A DNA stretch of 43,077 bases from Streptomyces sp. SA15 (GCF_002291145.1 NZ_NTGE01000057.1:1-43077); one strand, 5' to 3'; shown: positions 34,247 through 42,695, numbered from the stretch's first letter. Numbers and translations are program-made. The notes: generated by a model from the letters alone, not told the origin.

Positions 34247-34831
34247 ATGAGCCTGGTGGAGCTGATCGCTCAGGCCGACGAGCGCGGACTGGCCGCCAGC
34301 GGGTTGGCTTGTCTGGATCGGTGTCTGCCCTTGCTGGGCGGTGACGACGAGGTTCTGCGGCCCTTGTGGGCGGAGCTCGCCGGCGGTGGCGGTGACTGGG
34401 GCGAGTGTCTGGAGCAGGTGCGCGGCAAGCTGGGCGACGCGGGGGACTCCGACCTCGGGCCGGAGGCCTCTGTGACGGACGAGGCCGCGCTGCTGGCCCG
34501 CCGGATGCTCGACGCCGCCCCCGCGGAGCGGTCCCCGGCCGAGGTGCGGGTGTGGGCCGACGCCTGCTCCGTCGCCGCGCTGCGGATCCACCGGCTCCTC
34601 GAGGGCGCCGCCACCGACGAGGCCGGGGAGTCCTTGGCCGACGCCCGCCGCGAGGGCCGTACGGAGGGCGTGTCGCCCCTCGTCGCCGCCGAACTGCGCC
34701 GCCAGATCACCGTTCTGGAACTCCTCGCCGGTCACGGCGCGGCCGGCATCCGCCCGGCACTGGAGGTGTCGACGGAGGGGCGGCGGATCCTGCGCGCGGT
34801 GGTGTCGCGGCGCACGCGGCGACGGGGCTGA
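34247..34831 (+). CDS. Conserved hypothetical helical protein
   Basis: A 194-residue, mostly helical soluble protein (SLVELIAQADERGLAASGLA, ALLARRMLDAAPAERSPAEV, LVAAELRRQITVLELLAGHG). It ends in an Arg-rich tail. No known motif is recognised. The ATG follows AAGGGGAG, which lies partly inside a small hairpin, so translation may depend on RNA folding. It stands alone between the structured leader and the next gene pair. Confidence 0.75.
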   Translation: MSLVELIAQADERGLAASGLACLDRCLPLLGGDDEVLRPLWAELAGGGGDWGECLEQVRGKLGDAGDSDLGPEASVTDEAALLARRMLDAAPAERSPAEVRVWADACSVAALRIHRLLEGAATDEAGESLADARREGRTEGVSPLVAAELRRQITVLELLAGHGAAGIRPALEVSTEGRRILRAVVSRRTRRRG

Positions 34832-35092
34832 GCGCCGCAGAGCCGACCCGGCAGCTCACCGCACCAGCCACTTCACCACCGTGTCCCCGTACCGCGGTCT
34901 GCGTGTGGTACGCGGTCAGGTCGAGGCGCAGAGAGGAGCGCGCGGGAGGGGCGAATCATCACTCGCGCGTAAACCTCGCTCCTGAGAGAGTCCTGTGACC
35001 GCCGTGCGGTGGAGGTGGGGCGGTCCTGCACCGGTTGCGCGAAGCCCTCGGATCCCTGTGATGAAACGCCGCGCGACCACGCTCTTCCGGGT

Positions 35093-35491
35093 GTGACGAC
35101 ACATCAGGAAACCAGGCCCTCAGCTGCGACGAAGCCGGTGCGGTGGGCGGCGGACGCGGTGGCGACCCTGCGCGAGGGAGCGCGGCTGCGCCTCGACTAC
35201 TCGGCGCAGAGCCTGTGGAGCGTCGACCGGATGATCGACGGGATACGCCGGGAGGGGACGCCGTATCCCGCCGTGGAGACGGTGCTGCGCGGTCTCGGGG
35301 CGTACGCCGGTGAGGTGATCGTCCGTCAGACCGGCGCCGAGTGGTGGGCGGGCGGCGGCGACCACTGGGTCCGTACCCCGGACGGCCGGCTCTGGGACCC
35401 GATCGACGAGGCCCGCCGGTGCTTCACCGGGGACGGGTCGCTGCGGTTGCTGTGCCGGGACGCGACCGACGCGGCCGCGTCCCGGACGTAG
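35093..35491 (+). CDS. Small conserved protein, paralogue of 38404-38811
   Basis: A 132-residue soluble protein. The central motifs LDYSAQSLWSVDRMIDGIR, RGLGAYAGEVIVRQTGAEWW and RTPDGRLWDPI match those of the gene at 38404 (LDYS..SL..VD..IDG.R, GLGAY.GEV.VR..GA.W, PDGR.W.P). The GTG at 35093 is the best in-frame start, but no strong ribosome site is visible; the 261-nt gap upstream (34832-35092) shows nothing else certain. It is convergent with the amidase gene, 6 nt between stops. Function unknown. Two copies flanking one amidase suggest a link to cell-wall turnover, by inference only. Confidence 0.7.
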   Translation: MTTHQETRPSAATKPVRWAADAVATLREGARLRLDYSAQSLWSVDRMIDGIRREGTPYPAVETVLRGLGAYAGEVIVRQTGAEWWAGGGDHWVRTPDGRLWDPIDEARRCFTGDGSLRLLCRDATDAAASRT

Positions 35492-35497
35492 TGCCTG

Positions 35498-38212
35498 TTA
35501 CGGCGTCAGCGTCTGGCCCAGACGGCCGTCCGTCGGGGTGCCCAGCGTGGTCTTGCTGTAGATGACGGAGTCGGCGTAGCCGAGGCCCGTGCTGTTGCTC
35601 GGCAGGTGCAGCAGGATGCCGTCCGTGCCGTCCTCGCCGTCGGCGCCGAAGGTGAGGTCGGCGCGGCCGTAGCCGGAGAGGTCCGACAGCGACACCGACG
35701 AGCCGAACACATCGCCGGACTCGGTGGAGCCGGGGATGCCGGCCGTGTCCTGCGAGACGGCGACCGATCCGGTGCCGGTCAGGCCGGACGACGTGCCCTT
35801 GACGAGGAACGCGATGCCCGCGTTGGAGCGGTTCACGCCGTCGCGGGTCAGGTCCTCGCCGGGGGCGCCGGCGAGGGCGTCCGCGTAGCCGTCGGCGTTG
35901 TAGTCGCCGACCGAGACCGAGGTGCCGAGGGCGTCGCCGGACTGGTTGGCGTCCGGGACGTACGCCGTGTCCTGGTGGATCGTCGTCATGCCGGTGGTGG
36001 TGAAGCCGGTCGACGTGCCGGGGACCATGGTGATCTGGCCGCCCGACTTGCCGCCCGACTCGGACGTGACCGGCTGGCCGATGACGATGTCGTCGTAGCC
36101 GTTGCCGTTGACGTCACCCGCGGCGATCGAGCGGCCGCCCCGGACGGAGATGACCCCGACCTTGGTCAGCCCGGTCGCCGAGCCCGCGAAGCGGAGCACG
36201 CGGCCGATGCCGCCGGTGTCGCGGTAGTTGAGGGCGACGTCCGCGTACCCGTCCCGGTTGAAGTCGCCGGTCGCTGCGTCCAGGTAGGCGACGGAGCCGG
36301 TGGCGGAGGTGAGGGTGCCGTACGTGTACTTGCTGCTGCTCAGCCGGACCTTGTAGTTGCCGCCCTTGCCGGTGCCGGCCGCGAAGACGTCCGCCTTGCC
36401 GTCGCCGTTGAAGTCGCCGACGGCCACGGTGGAGCCCAGCTTGGCGCCGGCCGCCGTAACCCCTGAAGTGGTGTACGAGAAACCGGCGTTGAGCGCCGGG
36501 CCGTACATCACCGTGACCTGGCCGCGGTCGGTGCCGCTGGTGTCGTCCTCGCCGGGGGAGCCGATCGCGAGGTCGGCGTAGCCGTCGCCGTTGACGTCGC
36601 CCCAGGCGGTCGAGGCGCCGAAGCTGTCGCCGGTCTCCGAGGAGCCGGGCACGCCGGGGCTGTTCTGGCTGAGCGAGACCTTCGCCGCGGTGACCGGGCC
36701 GTTGACGCTGCCCGGGATCACCTTGACCGTGTTCGCCTTCGGCACGCCCGCGACCAGGTCCGTCACACCGTCACGGTTGTAGTCGGAGGTGGCCAGGGCG
36801 TGCGAGATGCCCGGGGTCTTGGCGAGGGAGGCGATCCGCGACAGCTTCGGGTAGAGGTTCCTGCCCGGGCAGGCGGTGGCGTTGGTGTCCTTGTGGCCGA
36901 AGACCCGCGGCAGCGTGACCTGCTGGCCCAGCGGGATCTTGTTGCCGCTGTAGCCCTGTTCCGCGCCGGACGTCAGCGTCACCTTGCCGGTCGGGTCGAT
37001 GCCGTACATCCCGAACTTCCAGGCGATGATCCGGGCGATCGCGTCGAGCGCGACCTTGCTCGGCTGGGCCGACTCGTAGTTGCCGATGTACGAGATGCCG
37101 AGCGTGTTGGTGTTGAAGCCGGCGTCGTGCGCGCCGATCACCGGCAGGTCCATGCCACCGCTGCGGCCCTCGAAGATCTGGCCGCATTTGTCGACGACGA
37201 AGTTGTAGCCGATGTCGTAGTAGCCGCGGGAGAAGTGCTCCTGCTGGATGGAGCGCAGCCGGGCCCGGGACTCGGCGCAGGAGATCGTGTTGTCGCTGTC
37301 CATGCCGGTGTGATGGATGACGGCGGCCTTGATCTCGCTGCCGTAGCCCGGCGTGCCGTCGTAGTCCGTGGAGGCGCCCCACTCGGCCTGGGTGATGACC
37401 GGCGGCTTGACGACCGTGGAGGGCCGGGGGGCGGGGACGGTGGAGGTGGGGGACGGGGAGGCCGACACGGAGGGGGAGGCGGAGGTGGATGCCGTGTCGC
37501 TGGGGGTCGCGGTGGGTGTCTCGCTCGGCGCCTCGGTGGGTGTGTCGGTCGTGGTCGTCGTCGGGGTGTCGGTTGCCGTCGGCGCGTCGGTCGTCGTGGG
37601 CGCATCCGTAGGCGTCTGCGTGGGCGCGGTCGTCTCCGCGGTGTACGCCGCCGGTTCCACGTCGCCCACGGACGGCGAGCCCTTCGGGTCCGTGCCCGGG
37701 TCCAGCAGCTTGACGTCCATGCCGGCCGGCTGGCCGCCCGCCACGGTGCCGTCCGCGTTCACGAGGCGTACCTCGACGCCGTCGGCGGCACCGGTCCACA
37801 TCGATTCCGTACCGCCGCGCAGGGCGGCCCGCTCGCCCTCGGCGCCGTCGGCCTGGGGCGCCTCGACCTCCAGCCTCTGCCAGCCGGACCACTTGCCGGT
37901 CTTCAGGTCCCGGGTGCGCACCTCGGGCGTGCCCTTGGCCTTCGCCTCGGGGTCGTCCCAGGTCACCAGCAGCGCGCTGAACCGGTCCGTGTCCTGCTGG
38001 GGCAGACTCTTGCGGCCCCCGCCCTGGTTCTTGAGCTTCAGCGTGTGCACGGACGGCTTGCGCCCCTGGGCCCTGCCGTCCGACGGCGCGGACGGATCGG
38101 CCATCGCGTACGTGACGACACCCGCCCCGCTCAGGACGACGGCTCCGATCGTCAGCCAGGCTCGTCTCTTGAGACTGAGCGGTCTGTACGCACGGGTGCT
38201 GCGAGGACTCAC
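35498..38212 (-). CDS. Secreted N-acetylmuramoyl-L-alanine amidase with FG-GAP propeller
   Basis: A 904-residue exported protein. An N-terminal signal helix (LTIGAVVLSGAGVVTYAMA) is followed by a domain of about 150 residues found ahead of many streptomycete amidases, then a Thr/Pro/Ser-rich linker (TTTDAPTATDTPT type). The PGRP/amidase_2 domain comes next (AEWGASTDYDG, AAVIHHTG with the first Zn His, GHKDTNATACPG with the second His and the Cys). Seven FG-GAP/VCBS repeats with Asp-rich calcium loops follow (DVNGDGYADL, DFNGDGKADV, DYNADGYADA and others), likely forming a seven-bladed propeller. It cleaves the amide between MurNAc and L-Ala in peptidoglycan. The GTG at 38212 is chosen as it precedes the signal at normal distance. 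Confidence 0.92.
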   Translation of the reverse strand: MSPRSTRAYRPLSLKRRAWLTIGAVVLSGAGVVTYAMADPSAPSDGRAQGRKPSVHTLKLKNQGGGRKSLPQQDTDRFSALLVTWDDPEAKAKGTPEVRTRDLKTGKWSGWQRLEVEAPQADGAEGERAALRGGTESMWTGAADGVEVRLVNADGTVAGGQPAGMDVKLLDPGTDPKGSPSVGDVEPAAYTAETTAPTQTPTDAPTTTDAPTATDTPTTTTTDTPTEAPSETPTATPSDTASTSASPSVSASPSPTSTVPAPRPSTVVKPPVITQAEWGASTDYDGTPGYGSEIKAAVIHHTGMDSDNTISCAESRARLRSIQQEHFSRGYYDIGYNFVVDKCGQIFEGRSGGMDLPVIGAHDAGFNTNTLGISYIGNYESAQPSKVALDAIARIIAWKFGMYGIDPTGKVTLTSGAEQGYSGNKIPLGQQVTLPRVFGHKDTNATACPGRNLYPKLSRIASLAKTPGISHALATSDYNRDGVTDLVAGVPKANTVKVIPGSVNGPVTAAKVSLSQNSPGVPGSSETGDSFGASTAWGDVNGDGYADLAIGSPGEDDTSGTDRGQVTVMYGPALNAGFSYTTSGVTAAGAKLGSTVAVGDFNGDGKADVFAAGTGKGGNYKVRLSSSKYTYGTLTSATGSVAYLDAATGDFNRDGYADVALNYRDTGGIGRVLRFAGSATGLTKVGVISVRGGRSIAAGDVNGNGYDDIVIGQPVTSESGGKSGGQITMVPGTSTGFTTTGMTTIHQDTAYVPDANQSGDALGTSVSVGDYNADGYADALAGAPGEDLTRDGVNRSNAGIAFLVKGTSSGLTGTGSVAVSQDTAGIPGSTESGDVFGSSVSLSDLSGYGRADLTFGADGEDGTDGILLHLPSNSTGLGYADSVIYSKTTLGTPTDGRLGQTLTP

Positions 38213-38403
38213 TAACCCACCCCTAGAAAAAATGGTCACGAAGACACCACCGGTCACACAGGTGGCATTCACACAGCGCACAGACGTGGCCGCATGTCAC
38301 CGGTGCCGGCAGCGCGGTGATCGTGAAAGGTGTGACCTGTGATGTTTCTGAGGTGAAATCCGCTGGAAATTGCATGGGTCTCATCAGCAAGGAGAGCGAC
38401 CGC

Positions 38404-38811
38404 GTGCCGTGCGCGCGCGAGATGCGCCCGTACGCCACGGCCTTCGTCGCCCGCCTCACCGCCCGGAACCGGCTGCCGCTGGACTACTCCGTGGCCAGCC
38501 TGCGCGTCGTCGACTTCCTCATCGACGGGCTGCGCAAGGGCGGGGCCGAGCGGGAACGGGCGGGGAAGACGCTGTTCGGACTCGGTGCGTACGTCGGTGA
38601 GGTGCTGGTCCGCCGGGCGGGAGCGGTGTGGCTGGACTTCGATGCCGAGCAGCGGGCGTTCTTCGGCCAGCCGGTCGGGGTGCGGATGCCGGACGGGCGG
38701 GTGTGGAGCCCCCTCGGCCGGGTCCACAACCGTTTCGACACGGGCGGGCCCGAGGAGTCGCTCCAGACCTTCTACCTGACCTTGCACGGCCGGGCACGGG
38801 GGGCGGCCTGA
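38404..38811 (+). CDS. Small conserved protein, paralogue of 35093-35491
   Basis: A 135-residue soluble protein with LDYSVASLRVVDFLIDGLR, FGLGAYVGEVLVRRAGAVW and RMPDGRVWSPLGR, the same motifs as the gene on the other side of the amidase. The GTG at 38404 is preferred because AAGGAG lies 9 nt upstream; an ATG at 38374 is the alternative. It is divergent from the amidase gene. GGTCACAC at 38252-38259 and its complement at 38330-38337 lie in the shared 191-nt gap and could be a common regulator site. The sigma gene follows after 6 nt, so this may be the first gene of that operon. Function unknown. Confidence 0.72.
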   Translation: MPCAREMRPYATAFVARLTARNRLPLDYSVASLRVVDFLIDGLRKGGAERERAGKTLFGLGAYVGEVLVRRAGAVWLDFDAEQRAFFGQPVGVRMPDGRVWSPLGRVHNRFDTGGPEESLQTFYLTLHGRARGAA

Positions 38812-38817
38812 GCGACT

Positions 38818-39543
38818 GTGACACTTCTGGGGCTTTCGACGCTGATCACCGTGGAGGCGGGGGCAGATGCGGCTGTGCCGCACGCTGTGGCTCCGCCACG
38901 GACTCCGTACGGACGAGGACAGTTCTTGGGCCAGGGAGGCGAACCCCGCCGCGCGCAGGCGTACGACGGGGATCTGGGCGCGGCCGTCGCGCGGGCCCAG
39001 GAAGGTGACGAGGCCGCCTTCGCGGTCGCCTACCGGCTGGTACAGCCCGGATTGCTGGGGTACCTGCGCGGGCTCGTCGGCGACGACGCGGAGGATGTGG
39101 CGTCCGACGCCTGGCTGGAGATCGCCCGTGACCTCGGGCGGTTCAAGGGTGACGGGGCCGGGTTCCGCGGCTGGAGCGCGACGATCGCCCGGCACCGGGC
39201 GCTGGACCATCTGCGCCGGCAGAAGGTACGGCCGCGGCCGACGGCGCTCGAACAGGACGTACTGGACCTGCCCGGGCCGCACAGCACGCACGACCAGGCG
39301 CTGGAGTCGCTCTCCACGGAGCGCGCGCTGGAACTGGTCCGCGCGCTGCCGCGCGACCAGGCGGAGGCCGTGCTGCTGCGGGTGGTCGTGGGCCTCGACG
39401 GCCCCGCCGCCGCCCGCGTCCTCGGCAAGCGCCCCGGTGCGGTACGCACGGCCGCGTACCGGGGCCTGAAACGGCTGGCACGCCAGCTGGGCACCGAGGG
39501 TGTGACGGATGAGGACCCCCGGACGCTGGGGGAGTCGACATGA
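38818..39543 (+). CDS. ECF-type RNA polymerase sigma factor, first copy
   Basis: A 241-residue sigma factor. Region 2 spans about residues 50-125 (RAQEGDEAAFAVAYRLVQPG, DAEDVASDAWLEIARDL, FRGWSATIARHRALDHLRRQ). Region 4 spans about 170-225 (ALPRDQAEAVLLRVVVGLDG, AARVLGKRPGAVRTAAYRGLKRL). The first 45 residues are not conserved in the second copy at 42033, so the true start may lie later, for example a TTG near 38926; the GTG at 38818 is kept because of operon spacing. The stop overlaps the ATG of the partner gene (ATGA). ECF factors are usually held by a membrane anti-sigma encoded next door, which the partner could be. Confidence 0.88.
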   Translation: MTLLGLSTLITVEAGADAAVPHAVAPPRTPYGRGQFLGQGGEPRRAQAYDGDLGAAVARAQEGDEAAFAVAYRLVQPGLLGYLRGLVGDDAEDVASDAWLEIARDLGRFKGDGAGFRGWSATIARHRALDHLRRQKVRPRPTALEQDVLDLPGPHSTHDQALESLSTERALELVRALPRDQAEAVLLRVVVGLDGPAAARVLGKRPGAVRTAAYRGLKRLARQLGTEGVTDEDPRTLGEST

Positions 39544-39794
39544 CGGACGACGCCGACAGGGCGCCGAAGGGGCGGGACGGACCGGCCGCGTCGAGCGGAC
39601 GGAGCCGGTCGAGCAGGCCGGATCGGCCGGCCGCGTCGAGTGGGCGCGGCGGGATGAACGGACAGGATGGGCCGGCGGCGTCGAGTGGGCGGGGCCGGTC
39701 GAGCGGGCCGGATCGGCCGGCCGCGTCGAGTGGGCGCGGTGGGTCGGACGGGCGGCAGGATGGGCCGGCGCGTCGAGTGGGCGCGGTGGGATGA
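39540..39794 (+). CDS. Repeat-coded first ORF of the sigma partner gene
   Basis: An 84-residue ORF whose ATG overlaps the sigma stop. It consists almost only of a disordered repeat (DGPAASSGRGRSSG, PDRPAASSGRGGMNGQ type). In the third repeat a G is missing at about 39766-39771 compared with sister copies. The frame therefore changes and ends at TGA 39792-39794, which overlaps the ATG of the downstream ORF as ATGA. The 84-residue product plus the downstream ORF together correspond to the intact partner layout seen at 42695. It may be a broken start of one gene, or a coupled two-ORF arrangement. Confidence 0.6.
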   Translation: MTDDADRAPKGRDGPAASSGRSRSSRPDRPAASSGRGGMNGQDGPAASSGRGRSSGPDRPAASSGRGGSDGRQDGPARRVGAVG

Positions 39795-39889
39795 ACGGAC
39801 AGGATGGGCCGGCGGCGTCGAGTGGGCGGGGCCGGTCGAGCGGGCCGGATCGGCCGGCCGCGTCGAGTGGGCGCGGTGGGTCGAGCAGC
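39576..39889 (+). repeat. About 90-bp tandem repeat in the sigma partner gene
   Basis: About three and a half copies of a 90-bp unit made of two similar 45-bp halves that encode GPAASSGRGRSSGPDR and PAASSGRGGMNGQD. Copies starting near 39666 and 39807 are nearly identical over more than 80 bp. The copy near 39760 lacks one G, and its preceding half is altered (GGSDGRQ for GGMNGQ). The GGATGAACGG sequence, holding ATGA, recurs in the repeat. Confidence 0.85.
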
Positions 39890-40807
39890 GGGTACAGGTC
39901 GGACAGGGACGGACACGGTATGGGTGAGCGACAGAGCGGCAACGGGGTCCCCGGCCGTCGACGCGTGCGCCCCGGTGACGCCGTGGCCGGACATGGGTCC
40001 GCCCACCGCGACACCGCCGCGTTGGAGGCGCTGCTCGCGGCGGCGATGCGCGGGGGCGAGGTCGGCGGTGAGGGCGAGCGACGCGCCGTGGCCGCCTTTC
40101 GGGCCGCTCGGGACGCGGGGCGGCACGGGGCACGTACCCGGCGCCGTGACGACTGGCGGCCTCGCGAGCAGCGTATGCCCCGCTCGCTGAAGGCCACGCT
40201 CTCCGTGTTCCTCGCCAGCCTTACGCTGGGCGGTGTCGCGTTCGCCGCGATCGGCTCGGGGAGTTCGCCCACGCACGACGCCGAGGACGACCGCGGCCGT
40301 CCCGACTCCTCGACGGGCGCGTCGGCCGGGCCGAGCGCCGCGCCCTCCGCCCCGAGCTCCAACTCCTCCTCCGCCCCCGCCGACCGCCCGACCACCGCCC
40401 AGGACACCGAGGCCCAGTGCCGTGCCTACGAGCAGGTCAAGGGCCGCGGCAAGGCGCTCGACGCGACGGCCTGGCAGCGGCTCGTCGCGGCCGCGGGCGG
40501 CGAGGCGAACGTCAGCGCCTACTGCGCCGAGCAGCTGGCGCGGGCGGCGGGCGACAGTAAGCCGGGCCAGGGCAGGACGGGTACGCCGGGCACCACGGAA
40601 GGCGGCGCCGGCAGCGCGGAGAACGACGGCGCGAACAAGGGCGACGCGGGTACCGGCAGCACCGGCAGCACCGGCGTTACCGGTGGCACTGGCGTTACCG
40701 GTGGCACTGGCAGCACCGGTGGTGACAGCGCGGGCAGCGGCAGCGGGGGCAGCGGTGCCGACAACGGCCAGGGGCAGACCGGCAAGGCCCAGGGGGCGAA
40801 GCCGTAG
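39791..40807 (+). CDS. Membrane-anchored partner of the ECF sigma factor
   Basis: A 338-residue product if translation restarts at ATG 39791. After about 45 repeat residues comes a cytosolic part (GNGVPGRRRVRPGDAVAG, TAALEALLAAAMRGGEV, RRAVAAFRAARDAG), one membrane helix (LKATLSVFLASLTLGGVAFAA), a Ser/Ala-rich linker, a small two-Cys domain (TEAQCRAYEQVKGRGKAL through VSAYCAEQLA) and a Gly/Ser/Thr-rich tail. The cytosolic helices with A-F-R-x-A-R are shared with the partner at 42695, so the architecture is conserved in both modules. Such placement after an ECF sigma gene suggests an anti-sigma or a target membrane protein; no zinc-binding anti-sigma motif (HxxxCxxC) is visible. Not an assigned family. 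Confidence 0.72.
   Translation: MNGQDGPAASSGRGRSSGPDRPAASSGRGGSSSGYRSDRDGHGMGERQSGNGVPGRRRVRPGDAVAGHGSAHRDTAALEALLAAAMRGGEVGGEGERRAVAAFRAARDAGRHGARTRRRDDWRPREQRMPRSLKATLSVFLASLTLGGVAFAAIGSGSSPTHDAEDDRGRPDSSTGASAGPSAAPSAPSSNSSSAPADRPTTAQDTEAQCRAYEQVKGRGKALDATAWQRLVAAAGGEANVSAYCAEQLARAAGDSKPGQGRTGTPGTTEGGAGSAENDGANKGDAGTGSTGSTGVTGGTGVTGGTGSTGGDSAGSGSGGSGADNGQGQTGKAQGAKP
40673..40708 (+). repeat. 18-bp direct repeat in the Gly/Thr tail of the partner
   Basis: GGCGTTACCGGTGGCACT occurs twice in a row, flanked on both sides by GGCAGCACC copies, and encodes GVTGGT within a GST-rich tail. It is in frame, so copy change would only alter tail length. Confidence 0.8.
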
Positions 40808-41053
40808 CGAGAGGTGCGGCAACCCAGGAAGCCGTAGCGAAGGAACTGGCCGCGGTTCGGGCCAGTCAGCGGCAGCCCGGCCCACGACAGCCGTCACGAC
40901 CCGACGTGCCCCGAACCGTTGAACAGCCCCAAGGATCGCGGGAGTTGCCTCCATGCTGCGGTTGGCGGAAGAGACAGTAAGGTCACCGGCAGCAAGTATT
41001 CGGTCCCAGGTAGTGGAGTTGGCTGCCTTGGCATGTCAACCATAGGAGTCGGC

Positions 41054-41617
41054 TTGGCACCTCGTAAGGGAACCGGCTGGTACGCCGCTGTCCTGTTGAC
41101 GGCCGTGTCGGCGACCGGAGCTCTCACCGGCTGCCAGACTCTTGCAGATGCTGCTTCCGCGTCGGGCTGCGAGGGTACCGAGAGCCGGGTTGACGAGCTG
41201 AAGTCGCACGGCGTTCTCGATTCTCGGCCTCAGGGGACAATCGTGCCCCAAGGCTTCGAGGATCTCGAGGCCGGCTGCTGGGAGGACAGCGGCGAGGCAT
41301 GGTTGTATGCCGAGCGAACCTACGTCTTCCCCGGCGACAAGGCCGACGTGACCCACCACTACCGGGCCGCAGCGGAGCGTGAAGGCTGGAAGCCGTCCCG
41401 GGCTACCCGGCAGTCCTCGAAGGAAGACCAGCCCGCGAGCCTGTGCTTCACCCTCGGCAAGGCGGACGACGCGGCGATGCTGGACGTCTACTTCCTGACC
41501 GAGGAGATCCTCGATGCGGAAGAGAGTAAGCCCGGGCCCGAATTCAGCTCTGGAGCCGGCTACCGCGTAGCCATCGCCTCCACGGCCGACGGGTCCGCGA
41601 CCAGCTGCTCGGCCTGA
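41054..41617 (+). CDS. Putative secreted lipoprotein
   Basis: A 187-residue protein with a lipoprotein signal: basic start (APRKGTG), hydrophobic core (WYAAVLLTAVSATGA) and lipobox LTGC at about residues 23-26, where Cys would carry the lipid. The mature part holds four more Cys and a YRAAAEREGWKPS helix, and has no named domain I recognise. A TTG start at 41054 is chosen because AGGAG lies exactly 5 nt upstream; the in-frame ATG at 41033 has no site at useful distance. Composition is less GC-rich than the flanking sigma modules, suggesting separate acquisition. The 225-nt gap before it (40808-41032) holds a 9-bp inverted repeat (CGGTTCGGG at 40853 with CCCGAACCG at 40910). Confidence 0.75.
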   Translation: MAPRKGTGWYAAVLLTAVSATGALTGCQTLADAASASGCEGTESRVDELKSHGVLDSRPQGTIVPQGFEDLEAGCWEDSGEAWLYAERTYVFPGDKADVTHHYRAAAEREGWKPSRATRQSSKEDQPASLCFTLGKADDAAMLDVYFLTEEILDAEESKPGPEFSSGAGYRVAIASTADGSATSCSA

Positions 41618-41746
41618 AATCCGGTCCGCTGCGCAGGAAGCCCCGGGTCCGCTTCGGTTACGAGGTCGCCCGCACCGCGTCCCTGTTGGCTGCATTGGCC
41701 ACCGATTCCGCGCATCGCCCCAGGTCGGAGCAGTTGAACCGAGGCA

Positions 41747-41788
41747 ACGGCCGGGGCCGCCACCCCCCACAGGAGAGGCCCCGGCCGT
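41747..41788 (+). terminator. Hairpin terminator after the lipoprotein gene
   Basis: ACGGCCGGGGCC (41747-41758) and GGCCCCGGCCGT (41777-41788) form a perfect 12-bp stem with an 18-nt loop, 130 nt after the lipoprotein stop. It would isolate that gene from the second sigma module. Confidence 0.75.
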
Positions 41789-42032
41789 CGCGCGGCACGG
41801 GCCGCGCGGCGGCCCGTACTTCCTACAGCGCCATGAGTGCGTTTTCTGTCACACCCACCGGGTCGCCCGCCGGATCACAAGCCAGTTGCATCTTGGACGG
41901 ACATGGACGAGCAGCGGTTTCAGGTCGTAACGTGCCTTTCGCGCCGGGGCGTGGAAGTTGAATGATCACTGCAATCATCGACGGCTCGAAGCCGCGACCA
42001 TCGACTCGACCAGGTATTGAGGATCTACACGG
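41789..42032. other. Intergenic region before the second sigma gene
   Basis: No credible gene is present. The stretch is less GC-rich than its surroundings and must hold the promoter of the sigma module. GAGGA at about 42019 is the ribosome site of the sigma gene. No certain -35/-10 pair or autoregulatory ECF motif could be picked by eye. Confidence 0.5.
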
Positions 42033-42695
42033 GTGCTGGGGGACGACGCGGAGCTGACGGCCGCGGTGCTTGCGGCACAGGACGGGGACGAGACCGCGTT
42101 CCGGACTGTGTACCGCACCGTGCACCCACGGCTGCTCGGATACGTACGGACGCTCGTCGGCGACCCCGACGCCGAGGACGTCACGTCCGAGGCCTGGCTG
42201 CAGATCGCCCGTGACCTGGAGCGGTTCAGCGGCGACGCGGACCGCTTCCGCGGCTGGGCCGCCCGTATAGCCCGCAACCGCGCCCTGGACCACATACGCA
42301 TGCGCGGGCGCCGCCCCGCGATCGGCGGCGACGAGACCGAGCTCACCGGCAGGCCCGCCGAGTCCGACACCGCGGGTGAGGCCATCGAGGCCCTGGCCAC
42401 CGACAGCACGCTCTCCCTGATCGCCCGGCTGCCGCAGGACCAGGCCGAGGCCGTCGTCCTGCGCGTGGTCGTCGGCCTGGACGCCAAGACCGCCGCCGAG
42501 ACGCTCGGCAAGCGCCCGGGTGCCGTACGGACGGCCGCGCACCGCGGTCTGAAGCGGCTCGCCGAACTGCTCGACGACGATCCGGAATCGGCCGGCGCCC
42601 TCGGCGCGATGCCTCCCCAGCGAGAACCGCACGACCGCGCGGTGACGTCCGCCAGTGTGACGCGTACGCGTGCGCGGACGCAGAAGGACATGTGA
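42033..42695 (+). CDS. ECF-type RNA polymerase sigma factor, second copy
   Basis: A 220-residue sigma factor closely related to that at 38818. Region 2 has AAQDGDETAFRTVYRTVHPR, DAEDVTSEAWLQIARDLERF and FRGWAARIARNRALDHIRMR. Region 4 has ARLPQDQAEAVVLRVVVGLD and AAETLGKRPGAVRTAAHRGLKRL. The GTG at 42033 follows GAGGA by 9 nt and begins directly at the domain. The C terminus is an extra basic tail. The stop shares one base with the partner ATG (TGATG). Two such modules in 4 kb indicate duplication followed by divergence. Confidence 0.9.
   Translation: MLGDDAELTAAVLAAQDGDETAFRTVYRTVHPRLLGYVRTLVGDPDAEDVTSEAWLQIARDLERFSGDADRFRGWAARIARNRALDHIRMRGRRPAIGGDETELTGRPAESDTAGEAIEALATDSTLSLIARLPQDQAEAVVLRVVVGLDAKTAAETLGKRPGAVRTAAHRGLKRLAELLDDDPESAGALGAMPPQREPHDRAVTSASVTRTRARTQKDM

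Noticed and set aside
39576..39889. Repeat array considered as CRISPR
   Set aside because: Units are head-to-tail without unique spacers, lie inside a coding frame, and no cas genes are present.
38269..40407. A 712-residue open frame on the minus strand across the second paralogue, sigma gene and repeat region
   Set aside because: It is low-complexity Pro/Arg/Ala sequence antisense to well-supported genes; high GC keeps such frames open.
40853..40918. CGGTTCGGG and CCCGAACCG considered as parts of a tRNA
   Set aside because: The 48-nt spacing and flanks do not allow a cloverleaf with anticodon and acceptor stems.
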